Source: Burkholderiales bacterium (lineage in GTDB: Bacteria; Pseudomonadota; Gammaproteobacteria; Burkholderiales; Usitatibacteraceae). Taken from it: a DNA stretch of 7,477 nt. This document shows positions 1 through 7,434 of the stretch, piece after piece. Each line of letters begins with the position of its first letter. Position 1 is the first letter of the stretch. The notes under the pieces were generated by a model that saw only the letters and a program-made list of their open reading frames with translations, was not told the origin of the DNA and did not search any database. The DNA is taken from contig JAJAYN010000290.1 of assembly GCA_026786225.1 (NCBI GenBank), positions 1 to 7,477 on the forward strand, given 5' to 3'. The translations under genes and the position numbers were made by a program.

Positions 1-465
1 GTAATCGCCCTCGCGGCGATCATAGTCTTCTTGTCGGGATACGAAGTTGCCGACGCAACAACACTGCCAACAGGCAAGCCCCAGACCGGCCTGCCAATTA
101 TCGTCCTAAAAGTGGGCAACCAAAGCGTGCGCGCCGATATTGCCAACATGGAGACTTCACGACAGACAGGTCTCATGTTTCGGCAAAAAATGGGCAAGCA
201 GGAGGGAATGTTGTTTGTATTCCCCGAAATTGGCTATCACGCAATGTGGATGCGAAACACGCTCATTCCGCTTTCTGTGGCTTATATGGACGAGCGCGGC
301 GTAATTCTCTCCATTCATGAAATGCAGGCCCTGTCGGAAACACCTCATCAATCTGCAGGACCGGCGCGCTTCGCGCTTGAAATGAATGCGGGGTGGTTCG
401 AAGCCAACAAAATCAGCGTCGGCAATTCGGTCAAGGGGCTTGAAAAAGCGCCCAAGCCTCAATAA
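1..465 (+). CDS. DUF192 (COG1430) exported protein, 5' end outside window
   Basis: The frame is open from the first base to TAA at 463-465, giving 154 visible residues, so the true start lies to the left. Counting from the first visible codon, residues 1-12 are strongly hydrophobic (VIALAAIIVFLS) and are followed by an A-D-A at 17-19, which looks like the end of a Sec signal peptide; the mature protein would be periplasmic. The DUF192 signatures are GLMFR at 57-61, GMLFVF at 69-74 and WMRNTLIPL at 83-91, followed by a short strand and D-E-R-G turn. Many family members have Asp after the IPL; here it is Ser92. The family is a small beta-rich domain with no established biochemical function, so none is assigned. 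A TTG at 31-33 could be read as a start but would cut away the signal sequence. The gene converges on the addA-like gene with 18 bp between stops. Confidence 0.85.
   Translation, partial: VIALAAIIVFLSGYEVADATTLPTGKPQTGLPIIVLKVGNQSVRADIANMETSRQTGLMFRQKMGKQEGMLFVFPEIGYHAMWMRNTLIPLSVAYMDERGVILSIHEMQALSETPHQSAGPARFALEMNAGWFEANKISVGNSVKGLEKAPKPQ
435..460. other. hairpin-forming inverted repeat at the convergent gene ends
   Basis: GGGGCTTG (435-442) can pair with CAAGCCTC (453-460), giving an 8-bp stem with one G-U pair (on the plus-strand RNA) and a 10-base loop. It lies inside the last codons of the DUF192 gene and 24 bp past the addA stop. No T-run follows on either strand, so it is not a canonical intrinsic terminator. 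It may still slow polymerase, or block 3' exonucleases, for the two converging transcripts. Confidence 0.3.
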
Positions 466-483
466 CCATCAGACTGGCGTCGG

Positions 484-3400
484 TTAGCTCGTTTCGCTTT
501 GTCTTTGCTTCGCGTTCCAGCCCCACTCACGCCAGCCTTTCAGCATAGGGAAATACAAGCCCAACCTGATTGATGTCGCTACGGATGCAAATTGCATCGC
601 GCTCAGGACAGTTGCATAGGTTTCCAGTTGAGCGGCATAACGTCGTTGCTCGTTATCCAGAAACGCGTCGACATCTGTGCCCTCGTGAATACCGGTTTTG
701 AAATCAATAATCCAGCGCACGTTCTGGTCATCAACAAACGTACGGTCGATGGCGATGTTTACAATTGCGCCGTCCTTCATGCCGGTCAATCGCCATTCGG
801 CGCGCGCTTGTGCATGCGCCTGCAGCGCCCAGCGCCCTCGCGAATCGGCAAGCGTATTGTTGAGTGCGTCTATTACTCGTGTTACGGCAAGCGAAAGTTC
901 TCCTATGGCAACACCACGTCTGACCAGCTCCCGCTCAATGATTGTTGTGAGCGAAGCGATGCGCTCGCGGCTCCATGCGTCCACACCTTCTTCCGCCATG
1001 CGCTGCAAGACTGCATGCACCACACTTCCGATATGTCGCGCTACTTCACCTGCCCACTCAAAATCAATTGCAAATGCATCACTCGACTGCCCTGAATTGG
1101 CGGGCAAAAGCTGCGCATCAATTGAATCCGGCATTTTTGGCAATGGCCAGATGGAAATAATGCGATACGGTCCAGCCGGGGGGGGCGCTGGCGATTGGCC
1201 GTCTGGTATTTGTTCCACACGATTGACAGCAGGTTCGGCATGCAATTCATCCAGCAGCATCGCTGACACGGCCGGCCACATCGCGGCGAGCAGTGTGTCC
1301 GTACGCGGTGCCACCAGCACGGCTTCATCGCCAACTTCACCGTCCTCTTTCACACCTATCGAGCCAAGAAAATGCAATCGACGTTCAGCCCGTGTCGCAG
1401 AAACATAGAGCAACCGAACGTATTCGTGTTGTTGTTTTTCACGTTCCTGTTGCAGCACATAGCGGTAAATTGCATCTGCCTGAACATCTTCTTCAGAGCC
1501 CGTCTCCCGGATGGGTGCCAACAATAATTCGCGCGCACCGGTATCGACGTTCGGATGCTCGGTCCAGACGATTAATTTCTTGTCATCACGACGCGGCGGG
1601 CGATGCAACCCGGGAACAATCACGGTATCGAATTCCAGGCCTTTCGCTTTGTGAATGGTCATGATCTGTACCGGCGGAATGCCCGCATGCGCAATGGCTT
1701 CGCTGGTACCTGCAAACAATCTGTCTACCCGTCGACCCAGCGCCTTGAGGTCAGTCAATTGGCCACCACTAGCCTGCACTTGTGACTCGGTGTCAAGAAG
1801 TCGGAAGAACATCATGGCGTCCGAAAGGTCATCATCTTGCGCCAGACACGATGGGCCTTGCAACCTGAGCCAGGTATTTTCCACCGCATCACGCAGAGGC
1901 ATGCGACGACGATACGCTAGAGCGGGCGCAAGTGCTTCGCAAAAATTCCTCGCGCGGTCCTGGCCGTCAACGGAGAGTTGCGCAATGCGCGGTGCGTCAT
2001 TGAGCAACGCCCAAATCGTACGCGTATCCGGCGTGAGTGCGCCATCAATCGGCATTGCCCCATGGGTAAGAATCGCAAGATCATTTAAGTTAAGGCCACA
2101 CCATGGCGCACGCAGCACAGAAAGCCACGCGATGCGATCCGCCGCGTGCAGCAGTGTACGCGTGAGCGAAAGCAGATCCTGCACGACTGGCCGAGTATTG
2201 AGAGGATCAATATCGACAGCACGAAAAGCGACATTCGCCGCTTTGAGCGCAGGCACAATTTCGCGTAAATGGCCACGATTGCGCACGAGAATGGCAATGA
2301 TGGCATCCGGCTTTTCGCGACGAGTACTTGCAATGATTTCCACGACACGACGCGCCTCTTCAACTTCAGCCTCACTGGCAACCGCTATCGGGTCTTCCTC
2401 TATGGTCGTCCTTCTCAGCCAATACGGATGAAACGTCACTGCATGCCGACGGCCTCGACCATCGTCGGTGCTGGTGTCCGCTGAGAACGCAACGCTAGGC
2501 GAATAGGGAACTGCTCCGGTTGTGGAAATTTCATTGGGGGGCATCAATACATCAAACACATTGTTCACCCAATCGATGATGCCGACGCATGAGCGAAAAT
2601 TTACACTCAACGTGAGGCGATTCAGTCGCACACCGCCAATGCCTTTCCACCATGCCCGCGAAAACAAACTTACCTCCGCTTCGCGAAACCGGTAGATGGA
2701 CTGCATCGGGTCGCCCACCAGAAACAAGGTGCGCCCGTCCCCTTCGGTCCACCCGCGTGTCAATTTTTCGAGCATTTCAAATTGTGCGAAAGACGTGTCC
2801 TGGAACTCATCAACCAGAAGATGACTGATGCGATAGTCCAGTGCCAACGCAAGATCGGTAGGCGCATCGTCGTGACCGAGAGCACGTGAAGCGGCTTCGG
2901 CGATTTCGGTGAAATCGCACTGGCCGCGGCGCCCAAATTCGTTCCAAAGCGAGACCGTGGCGTGCGGCAACAAGCGCACGATGGCACCCAATATCTGCCA
3001 CTGGGTCTCACTGTAAACGGCGGCTGGCAGTGTACGCAATTGGTGCAACGCATTTGCGGTTGCCACATCACTCGCCAGTGAAGCCAGCAGAATACCCATA
3101 CGAATTTTCTGCGCGCTGAATCGTGCTTTTTCATCCCTACTTGACCCGACAGGAAACCCCTGATTCTTGTTGACGACTTTTCGCCAGGCGCCCACTTTGG
3201 TCAACATCAGTTCAGCCAGAGCCAGCCAAGCTGGTAGCGCTGCGGCATCGCCGCCGGGAAACGCCGCGAGATCATCGAAAGCAGAAAGTCCAGCATCCAC
3301 GCGCGTCGCAGGCATGTTTTGCCCCGCGAACCGCGCCAGTGCTAGCGTTTCATCTTTTAACTCATCGGGAAACACGGTAGTGACGCGCGCCGCCGCCTGC

Positions 3401-4080
3401 GCACGAACCCGCATCAATGTCGCCTCCAGCGACTCGCGCTCGTGCATATATGAAAGATTGCGCAACCAGTGATCGCGAGAACGCAGCACATCGCCCAGCA
3501 AATTGCTGGCAACGGTCATGTTGTTATCGAGGTGCGTCAGCAGCGTGGCGACATCATCAGCAATCGCCTTTGCGTTTGCATCGGTGTCATTGACTTGGAG
3601 AAGAAGATTGCGTGCAGCTTCAGCATACAGTGCACTTGCATCGTCGACGCTTTCCGGCTGCGCACCAAAGCGCGCAAGCAACGGCATCTGTCGCGTGATC
3701 GAAGCATTCAATGCGTCAATTGTCTGCATTCGCAGTCGCGAAACATTTTCAAGAATCTGCCAACCCCGCTCCACGTTGCGGGCAAGGGCAGCCTGAGCGA
3801 GTCGTCGGGTATTGTCGTCATCACCGCTATCAGCGTTGCTCGCTGAAGTAAAAGCGTCAAGTACGCGTTGCTGCATCTCGGCCGCCGCCTTTCTCGTAAA
3901 GGTGATGGCAACGATTTCTTCAGGCTCATTCACCTGCGCGAGCAGCGCAAGATAGCGCTGTATGAGCAGACGCGTTTTACCCGACCCCGCCGGGGCCCGA
4001 ACGATGAATGAATGCGATACATCGATCGCCCGTTCGCGCTCGGCGCCATCTACGACAATGCGCAACGAAGAATTAACCAT
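484..4080 (-). CDS. addA: AddA-like UvrD/RecB-family helicase-nuclease
   Basis: This is the motor and nuclease subunit of an AddAB-type double-strand-break resection enzyme, acting on DNA ends in the cytoplasm to prepare 3' tails for RecA. From the ATG at 4080 it has 1198 residues, about the usual AddA size. Superfamily 1A helicase motifs occur in order: Walker A APAGSGKT 29-36, Ia ITFTRKAAAEM 59-69, Ib near MQTIDALN 118-125, II LLVDEFQDTS 421-430, III FLVGDPMQSIYRF 453-465, IV SVNFRS 492-497, V IMTIHKAKGLEFD 806-818, VI RLLYVSATRAERR 889-901. After a proline-rich linker (about 955-975) comes a RecB-type PD-(D/E)XK nuclease: H1022, E1095, D1112, D1126-F-K1128 and Q1151-x3-Y1155. All catalytic positions look intact. 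The ATG is preferred over two TTG codons just upstream (4081-4086) because it sits in the GATGGTTAA end of addB, an 8-bp overlap suggesting translational coupling. The ribosome-binding site is weak, which fits that. RecB is the main alternative, but the AddB-like partner next door and the lack of recC/recD favour AddA. Confidence 0.92.
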   Translation of the reverse strand: MVNSSLRIVVDGAERERAIDVSHSFIVRAPAGSGKTRLLIQRYLALLAQVNEPEEIVAITFTRKAAAEMQQRVLDAFTSASNADSGDDDNTRRLAQAALARNVERGWQILENVSRLRMQTIDALNASITRQMPLLARFGAQPESVDDASALYAEAARNLLLQVNDTDANAKAIADDVATLLTHLDNNMTVASNLLGDVLRSRDHWLRNLSYMHERESLEATLMRVRAQAAARVTTVFPDELKDETLALARFAGQNMPATRVDAGLSAFDDLAAFPGGDAAALPAWLALAELMLTKVGAWRKVVNKNQGFPVGSSRDEKARFSAQKIRMGILLASLASDVATANALHQLRTLPAAVYSETQWQILGAIVRLLPHATVSLWNEFGRRGQCDFTEIAEAASRALGHDDAPTDLALALDYRISHLLVDEFQDTSFAQFEMLEKLTRGWTEGDGRTLFLVGDPMQSIYRFREAEVSLFSRAWWKGIGGVRLNRLTLSVNFRSCVGIIDWVNNVFDVLMPPNEISTTGAVPYSPSVAFSADTSTDDGRGRRHAVTFHPYWLRRTTIEEDPIAVASEAEVEEARRVVEIIASTRREKPDAIIAILVRNRGHLREIVPALKAANVAFRAVDIDPLNTRPVVQDLLSLTRTLLHAADRIAWLSVLRAPWCGLNLNDLAILTHGAMPIDGALTPDTRTIWALLNDAPRIAQLSVDGQDRARNFCEALAPALAYRRRMPLRDAVENTWLRLQGPSCLAQDDDLSDAMMFFRLLDTESQVQASGGQLTDLKALGRRVDRLFAGTSEAIAHAGIPPVQIMTIHKAKGLEFDTVIVPGLHRPPRRDDKKLIVWTEHPNVDTGARELLLAPIRETGSEEDVQADAIYRYVLQQEREKQQHEYVRLLYVSATRAERRLHFLGSIGVKEDGEVGDEAVLVAPRTDTLLAAMWPAVSAMLLDELHAEPAVNRVEQIPDGQSPAPPPAGPYRIISIWPLPKMPDSIDAQLLPANSGQSSDAFAIDFEWAGEVARHIGSVVHAVLQRMAEEGVDAWSRERIASLTTIIERELVRRGVAIGELSLAVTRVIDALNNTLADSRGRWALQAHAQARAEWRLTGMKDGAIVNIAIDRTFVDDQNVRWIIDFKTGIHEGTDVDAFLDNEQRRYAAQLETYATVLSAMQFASVATSIRLGLYFPMLKGWREWGWNAKQRQSETS
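1178..1185 (-). repeat. C8 homopolymer in the addA interdomain linker (G8 on plus)
   Basis: Eight consecutive C residues on the coding strand span part of the codons for Ala-Pro-Pro-Pro (residues 965-968), between helicase motif VI and the nuclease domain. Loss of one C would lead to a stop at 1041-1043. Gain of one C would lead to a stop at 1118-1120. Both stops come before the first nuclease motif. The tract is intact and in frame here. Confidence 0.85.
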
Positions 4081-6991
4081 CAACAATCAAGCCCGTGACA
4101 ATGCCGTGGCCTGCCAGCGCATTTTCATCACCATCAGCGCTGTCCTCATCCGATATTTGTGCGCCATTTACCTCTGAAATTCTGCATAAACCCTGTAGGT
4201 CACACTGCGAACACGTCAAGCTGCCGTGCTTCGGATCCACCAGCGCATCGCCATGTATAAAATTTCCAACCAACGTGCGCAGTGAGCTTTCCCACTCTGC
4301 CGTCAGGACGTCCCATGAGAAATACCCTTTCTTTTCCATGCCGGATTTTGCCTCGATGGGCGTCACATCCGGTAGTAAACCTTCAGCAGCGGAGACGCCT
4401 TCAAAGCCAAATACCTTTCCCCGCGCGCCTTTTTTGACGCGTGCGAATGCGAGAACCGAAATGGTTTGAGCGGAAGTTTGGAAATAGAGCGGCAGCTGCG
4501 GTTCGTCCAGCCGTTCGCCTAACCAGCCCGTCGCTTTCGCGATACCAGTCTTGTAATCGATCAACGCGTATGTACCATCGGCCAGCCGATCCAGTCTGTC
4601 CAGCCGCAAGCGCATCGATAACCCTGAAAGCTCAACATCACGTGCTTGTTCACAGGCCGCGACCTCAAACGGTGCCCGCTCCTGCTCGTAAGTCAGCCAC
4701 TCAGTGACCAAACTGATCAGTCGGGCCTGTTCAATTTCGGCGAAGCGCCCGCTGAGACTGTCGGTGCCTGCAGCCTGTGTCTCGTTGATCGCCTTTTTCA
4801 CCATTTCGTGAACCAGAATTCGCCTCGCGGCTTCATCCATTGCAATCAACTGCGCCTGCGTTCCAATTCGTGTCCAGACCAAACTCAATACGCGATGCAG
4901 CAAGGTGCCACGCTCGGCGACATCCAGCCCTGCCTCCGGTGCGCCCAGCGTGCGCGCGCCTAAACGATGGCGCGCAAATGCCCGGAAGGGACAGGCCGCC
5001 TGATCGCGCAATACGGTTGCGCCGCCAGCCACTTTGGTTGGGAGCGGGAGTGCGGGCAACGGCCCTTCAGTGATGGGTTCGCGCCGGCGCATTGCAAAGA
5101 GTGCACGCGCATAATCTGTCTCTGAACTTGCGCCGATGAGCGCCTTCAAGTCTGTGAGCACGACATCTCGCGTTAGCGCACTGGCAGACCGATGTTGGTC
5201 GCTCGTATTGCTTCCATCTCCAGTCTGGGCGTGACTGAAGATCACGTCCGGTGCGCAGCGCCGCCAATCTTCCGTGATGCGCTGATCCAGCGCCAGCGAG
5301 GCTGCTGCAGACGCTTCGGTCACGCCGGCAGCTCGCTGCAGTGCGGCGGGTACGAAAGGATTGGGTCGCGCGGCAAGGGGCCACGCCTCCTCGCTTAGAC
5401 CGGTCACCCACAAAGCATCGAAGGTTTGCCCTGCCGACTCAAGAATGCCCAGCACCTGGATTGGTGCACTTGAATTCTGTGCGATTTCGGGCTGGAAAAC
5501 GGTATCTGAAACGATACTGCGCAAATGGTTGAGCGCCTCATCGGCGCGCATACGCGGTTGCACGGCTTCGATTGTTGCCAGCGCATTTAACGCATCGCGG
5601 AATTTCTCCAGCACCTGATAATCCACAGACTCCAACACCGCGTCGCCGGGGAATCCCCATCCAAGGAGAATCTTGCCGAAGTGTCGGCTCCAGTCGCGGG
5701 GCGATGGTTTACTTGCGACGGGCGAAGTTGGCACGCCGATACTCGCTGCCGCGTCGATCAGCCTTAGCAGCGTCGGACATTGCGCGGCGACCCGCAGCAA
5801 GTTTGTCTCGTTCGCTACCTTAAGTCTGCGCTGCAACGCAAACAGGCTGATTTCAGGCGAAACAACTTCCCGTAGCGCCCCATCCAGACGCGCACGCGAG
5901 TCACTTTCCGCGTCGGCACCTGCAATGAATGGCGAGCGGAGCAAAGCGCTCACTTCAAGGAACGGGATACTGCGATTCTGCGACAACGCGATCAGCGAAA
6001 TTGCATCGCTAACCAACGCATACTCATCGAGTGCGAGTCCCAACGAAACATTGAAGCCACTAGGCTCAGTTCGTGGTGAGCGCGCGCGCCTTCCAGGATG
6101 CAAGGCATCACTGAGGGCGCGCACAACATCGCCGCGTTTTGCGCGCAAATCAGGCACCACGATCGCAATGCGGTGTCGGGGATTCGCGAGCGTGCATTGC
6201 CGCACCCATGCCGCACAGCCTCGAATTTCTGCGTCTTCGTTGGCGAATTCGACACGGCGGCATCGTGGCAATGCTTGTCCAATTTGCAACGGCTCCCTTC
6301 GTTGTTCCTGGCTCAACAACCGAACATGCTGCACCGAGATCCCGCGCTTTTCACAAGCAGCGAAAAAATGTCTCTGTTGAGGCGTGATGATGTCGAAACC
6401 GGCAGTGAATAGCTGCTGCGGCAGCACTTCATTCCATTCTGTTACGTTCTGCATCGAGGCAGCCATGATTGTCGGCAATACGGCAGCGTCAATGACATCA
6501 CGCTCCCGGCACAAGCGCTCGAAACGCTGCGCCCAGCCCAGGAAAACCGCGGCATCTTCGGACAGTGTCATTTGACGCATCCCGGGAAACAGTGCCCATG
6601 CATGAGCCACCGACCATGCGGTCGCAGCCTGGCGAGCGGTTCGTGTGACACTCAGCAAATAGCTGCTTATATCGGATGCCCGCACCACTTGCTCCCAAAG
6701 CAGCTGGCTTTGCGAGATGTCCAGGAGTTGCGATGACTGGGGTGCATCGCCGCGCAGATTCAATGCAAGGTAGCTGCGCTCAAGAAAGGTGGTAATTGGC
6801 AGGATGTCCGGCGTGGCCCACGCATGGTTGCCACCAAGCTGCTTTGCAACGTCAAATTGACCCTTGAGATAGGACGCAAGGCGTCGATTAGGCGTAACGA
6901 CAGATGCCCGAGAGTTCGTCGACAGGGCCTCGAATAGCTGCGAAGTTGTGACGCCATCCGAAGAACCGTTCAAAGTAGAAGGAGAACTCAC
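4073..6991 (-). CDS. addB: AddB-like DNA repair nuclease with iron-sulfur site
   Basis: This is the second subunit of the AddAB-type complex: a UvrD-like fold without ATPase motifs, fused to a C-terminal nuclease (972 residues, matching the roughly 900-residue proteobacterial AddB-like 'probable DNA repair protein' family). The N-terminus has VVTPNRRLASYL (31-42) where classical Firmicute AddB carries a Walker A, so it probably does not hydrolyse ATP. Residues 511-547 include LGILESAG and GLSEEAWP, the degenerate helicase motif V region of the family. The nuclease shows H699, D798, D812-Y-K814 and Q832-x3-Y836. C667 (in AACPFRAF) together with C927-x2-C930-x5-C936 match the cysteine pattern that holds a [4Fe-4S] cluster in Bacillus AddB. 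A short acidic tail (about 947-957) follows. In AddAB the inactive helicase half of AddB is where Chi is read; the Chi sequence here cannot be told. The start is GTG at 6989-6991; no ATG, GTG or TTG occurs in frame for at least 15 codons upstream. The ribosome-binding site is poor. The gene overlaps addA by 8 bp. Confidence 0.9.
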   Translation of the reverse strand: MSSPSTLNGSSDGVTTSQLFEALSTNSRASVVTPNRRLASYLKGQFDVAKQLGGNHAWATPDILPITTFLERSYLALNLRGDAPQSSQLLDISQSQLLWEQVVRASDISSYLLSVTRTARQAATAWSVAHAWALFPGMRQMTLSEDAAVFLGWAQRFERLCRERDVIDAAVLPTIMAASMQNVTEWNEVLPQQLFTAGFDIITPQQRHFFAACEKRGISVQHVRLLSQEQRREPLQIGQALPRCRRVEFANEDAEIRGCAAWVRQCTLANPRHRIAIVVPDLRAKRGDVVRALSDALHPGRRARSPRTEPSGFNVSLGLALDEYALVSDAISLIALSQNRSIPFLEVSALLRSPFIAGADAESDSRARLDGALREVVSPEISLFALQRRLKVANETNLLRVAAQCPTLLRLIDAAASIGVPTSPVASKPSPRDWSRHFGKILLGWGFPGDAVLESVDYQVLEKFRDALNALATIEAVQPRMRADEALNHLRSIVSDTVFQPEIAQNSSAPIQVLGILESAGQTFDALWVTGLSEEAWPLAARPNPFVPAALQRAAGVTEASAAASLALDQRITEDWRRCAPDVIFSHAQTGDGSNTSDQHRSASALTRDVVLTDLKALIGASSETDYARALFAMRRREPITEGPLPALPLPTKVAGGATVLRDQAACPFRAFARHRLGARTLGAPEAGLDVAERGTLLHRVLSLVWTRIGTQAQLIAMDEAARRILVHEMVKKAINETQAAGTDSLSGRFAEIEQARLISLVTEWLTYEQERAPFEVAACEQARDVELSGLSMRLRLDRLDRLADGTYALIDYKTGIAKATGWLGERLDEPQLPLYFQTSAQTISVLAFARVKKGARGKVFGFEGVSAAEGLLPDVTPIEAKSGMEKKGYFSWDVLTAEWESSLRTLVGNFIHGDALVDPKHGSLTCSQCDLQGLCRISEVNGAQISDEDSADGDENALAGHGIVTGLIVDG

Positions 6992-6999
6992 GCCGCGCC

Positions 7000-7011
7000 C
7001 ACTTTCAAGTG
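7000..7011. repeat. perfect palindrome CACTT-TC-AAGTG just upstream of addB
   Basis: Two 5-bp arms with a 2-bp centre lie 8 bp before the addB GTG start, overlapping the place where a ribosome-binding site would be. It could be a protein-binding site, or in mRNA a 4-bp stem with a TGAA loop. No known regulator is recognised. Confidence 0.45.
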
Positions 7012-7012
7012 C

Positions 7013-7025
7013 TTCGGATACCGAA
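7013..7025. repeat. perfect palindrome TTCGG-ATA-CCGAA in the addB leader
   Basis: Two 5-bp arms surround a 3-bp centre, one base away from the preceding palindrome. The site lies between the fdxA terminator and the addB start, the only stretch that can hold addB-specific control signals outside coding sequence. It does not resemble a LexA box (CTGT-N8-ACAG). Confidence 0.45.
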
Positions 7026-7036
7026 TGACCAAATGC

Positions 7037-7067
7037 AAAAAAACGCGCCGGGGAAAAACCCTCGGCG
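7037..7067 (-). terminator. Rho-independent terminator of fdxA
   Basis: Read on the minus strand, CGCCG (7067-7063), a bulged A, GGG, a TTTTT loop, CCC and CGGCG (7050-7046) form an 8-bp GC-rich stem. After two further bases comes a run of seven T (7043-7037). The stem begins one base after the fdxA stop codon. It separates fdxA from addB, so addB needs its own promoter or depends on read-through. Confidence 0.85.
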
Positions 7068-7068
7068 A

Positions 7069-7392
7069 TTACTTCTCCAGCAGGTGCGCCTTGTCTTTCA
7101 CCTTTGTCCAGTCATCTGCATCGGCCGGTGCAGGCTTACGCGCAATGATCGGCTTCCAGTCCTTGGCTAGCTCAGCATTGATAGGTATGAACTTGCGCTG
7201 GTTTTCAGGCACGTCATCCTCGGCAAAGATTGCCTCAACCGGACATTCGGCGACGCATAAAGTGCAGTCAATACACTCGTCAGGGTCAATGACGAGCATG
7301 TTTGGACCTTCACGGAAACAATCCACTGGGCACACGTCGACGCAATCGGTGTATTTGCACTTGATGCAGGATTCGGTTACTACGTAAGTCAT
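7069..7392 (-). CDS. fdxA: 7Fe ferredoxin FdxA ([3Fe-4S]/[4Fe-4S])
   Basis: This small soluble cytoplasmic electron carrier has 107 residues including Met, the size of Azotobacter vinelandii ferredoxin I, which it closely resembles from MTYVVTESCIKCKYTDC onward. By comparison with that protein, C9, C17 and C50 should bind the [3Fe-4S] cluster, and C21, C40, C43 and C46 the [4Fe-4S] cluster. C12 and C25 match cysteines that are free ligand-independent residues in FdI. Asp16 (FdI D15, next to the 3Fe cluster) is kept. The long C-terminal extension (residues 60-107, with NAELAKDW and DADDW) is typical of FdI-type proteins and absent from short 2[4Fe-4S] ferredoxins. The ATG at 7390-7392 is chosen because MTYVVT is the conserved N-terminus and AAGGG lies 6 bases upstream; a TTG at 7417-7419 would add nine non-conserved residues. 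The redox partner is not evident, and proximity to the Fe-S protein AddB may be chance. Confidence 0.96.
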   Translation of the reverse strand: MTYVVTESCIKCKYTDCVDVCPVDCFREGPNMLVIDPDECIDCTLCVAECPVEAIFAEDDVPENQRKFIPINAELAKDWKPIIARKPAPADADDWTKVKDKAHLLEK

Positions 7393-7398
7393 ACACGG

Positions 7399-7403
7399 CC
7401 CTT
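7399..7403 (-). promoter_or_regulatory. ribosome-binding site of fdxA
   Basis: AAGGG on the minus strand lies six bases before the ATG at 7392. It fixes the start at MTYVVT, against the upstream in-frame TTG. Confidence 0.7.
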
Positions 7404-7425
7404 GAATTTCGACTTCCAAACAGAC

Positions 7426-7434
7426 ATTTTAGCA
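7426..7434 (-). promoter_or_regulatory. putative extended -10 promoter of fdxA
   Basis: TGCTAAAAT on the minus strand fits TGn plus a -10 hexamer (TAAAAT, one mismatch to TATAAT). Transcription would begin near 7419, leaving a leader of about 27 bases that contains the AAGGG site. No good -35 is seen at 16-18 bp, which is tolerable for an extended -10. The hexamer overlaps the stop codon of a possible upstream gene. Confidence 0.45.

Noticed and set aside
473..535. Inverted repeat CTGGCGT (473-479) / ACGCCAG (529-535) around the addA stop
   Set aside because: The arms are 7 bp with a 49-base gap and no T-run, so it is neither a terminator nor clearly meaningful.
698..1408. Plus-strand open frame of 236 codons opposite addA
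   Set aside because: It lies wholly antisense to well-conserved AddA nuclease and linker coding sequence and has a Ser/Arg/Ala-rich composition with no motifs, as expected for a shadow frame.
1655..2431. Plus-strand open frame of 258 codons opposite addA
   Set aside because: Antisense to the AddA helicase region; low-complexity Ser/Arg/Ala composition, no recognisable domain and no ribosome-binding site that stands out.
4081..4086. TTG codons as the addA start
   Set aside because: An in-frame ATG follows immediately and overlaps the addB stop; no ribosome-binding site favours the TTGs.
5673..6380. Plus-strand open frame of 235 codons opposite addB
   Set aside because: Antisense shadow of addB, same biased composition, no motif.
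7033..7038. TTGCAT as a -35 element for addB
   Set aside because: No hexamer resembling TATAAT occurs 16-18 bp downstream; TATCCG is only 12 bp away.
7393..7419. TTG-initiated nine-residue extension of FdxA
   Set aside because: The conserved FdI-type N-terminus begins at MTYVVT, and a good AAGGG site serves that ATG; it would be inside the coding region of the extension.
7389..7427. Thirteen-codon leader ORF ending in an ATGA overlap with fdxA
   Set aside because: Its ATG overlaps the likely -10 hexamer, so it would lie upstream of the transcript start, and it has no ribosome-binding site.
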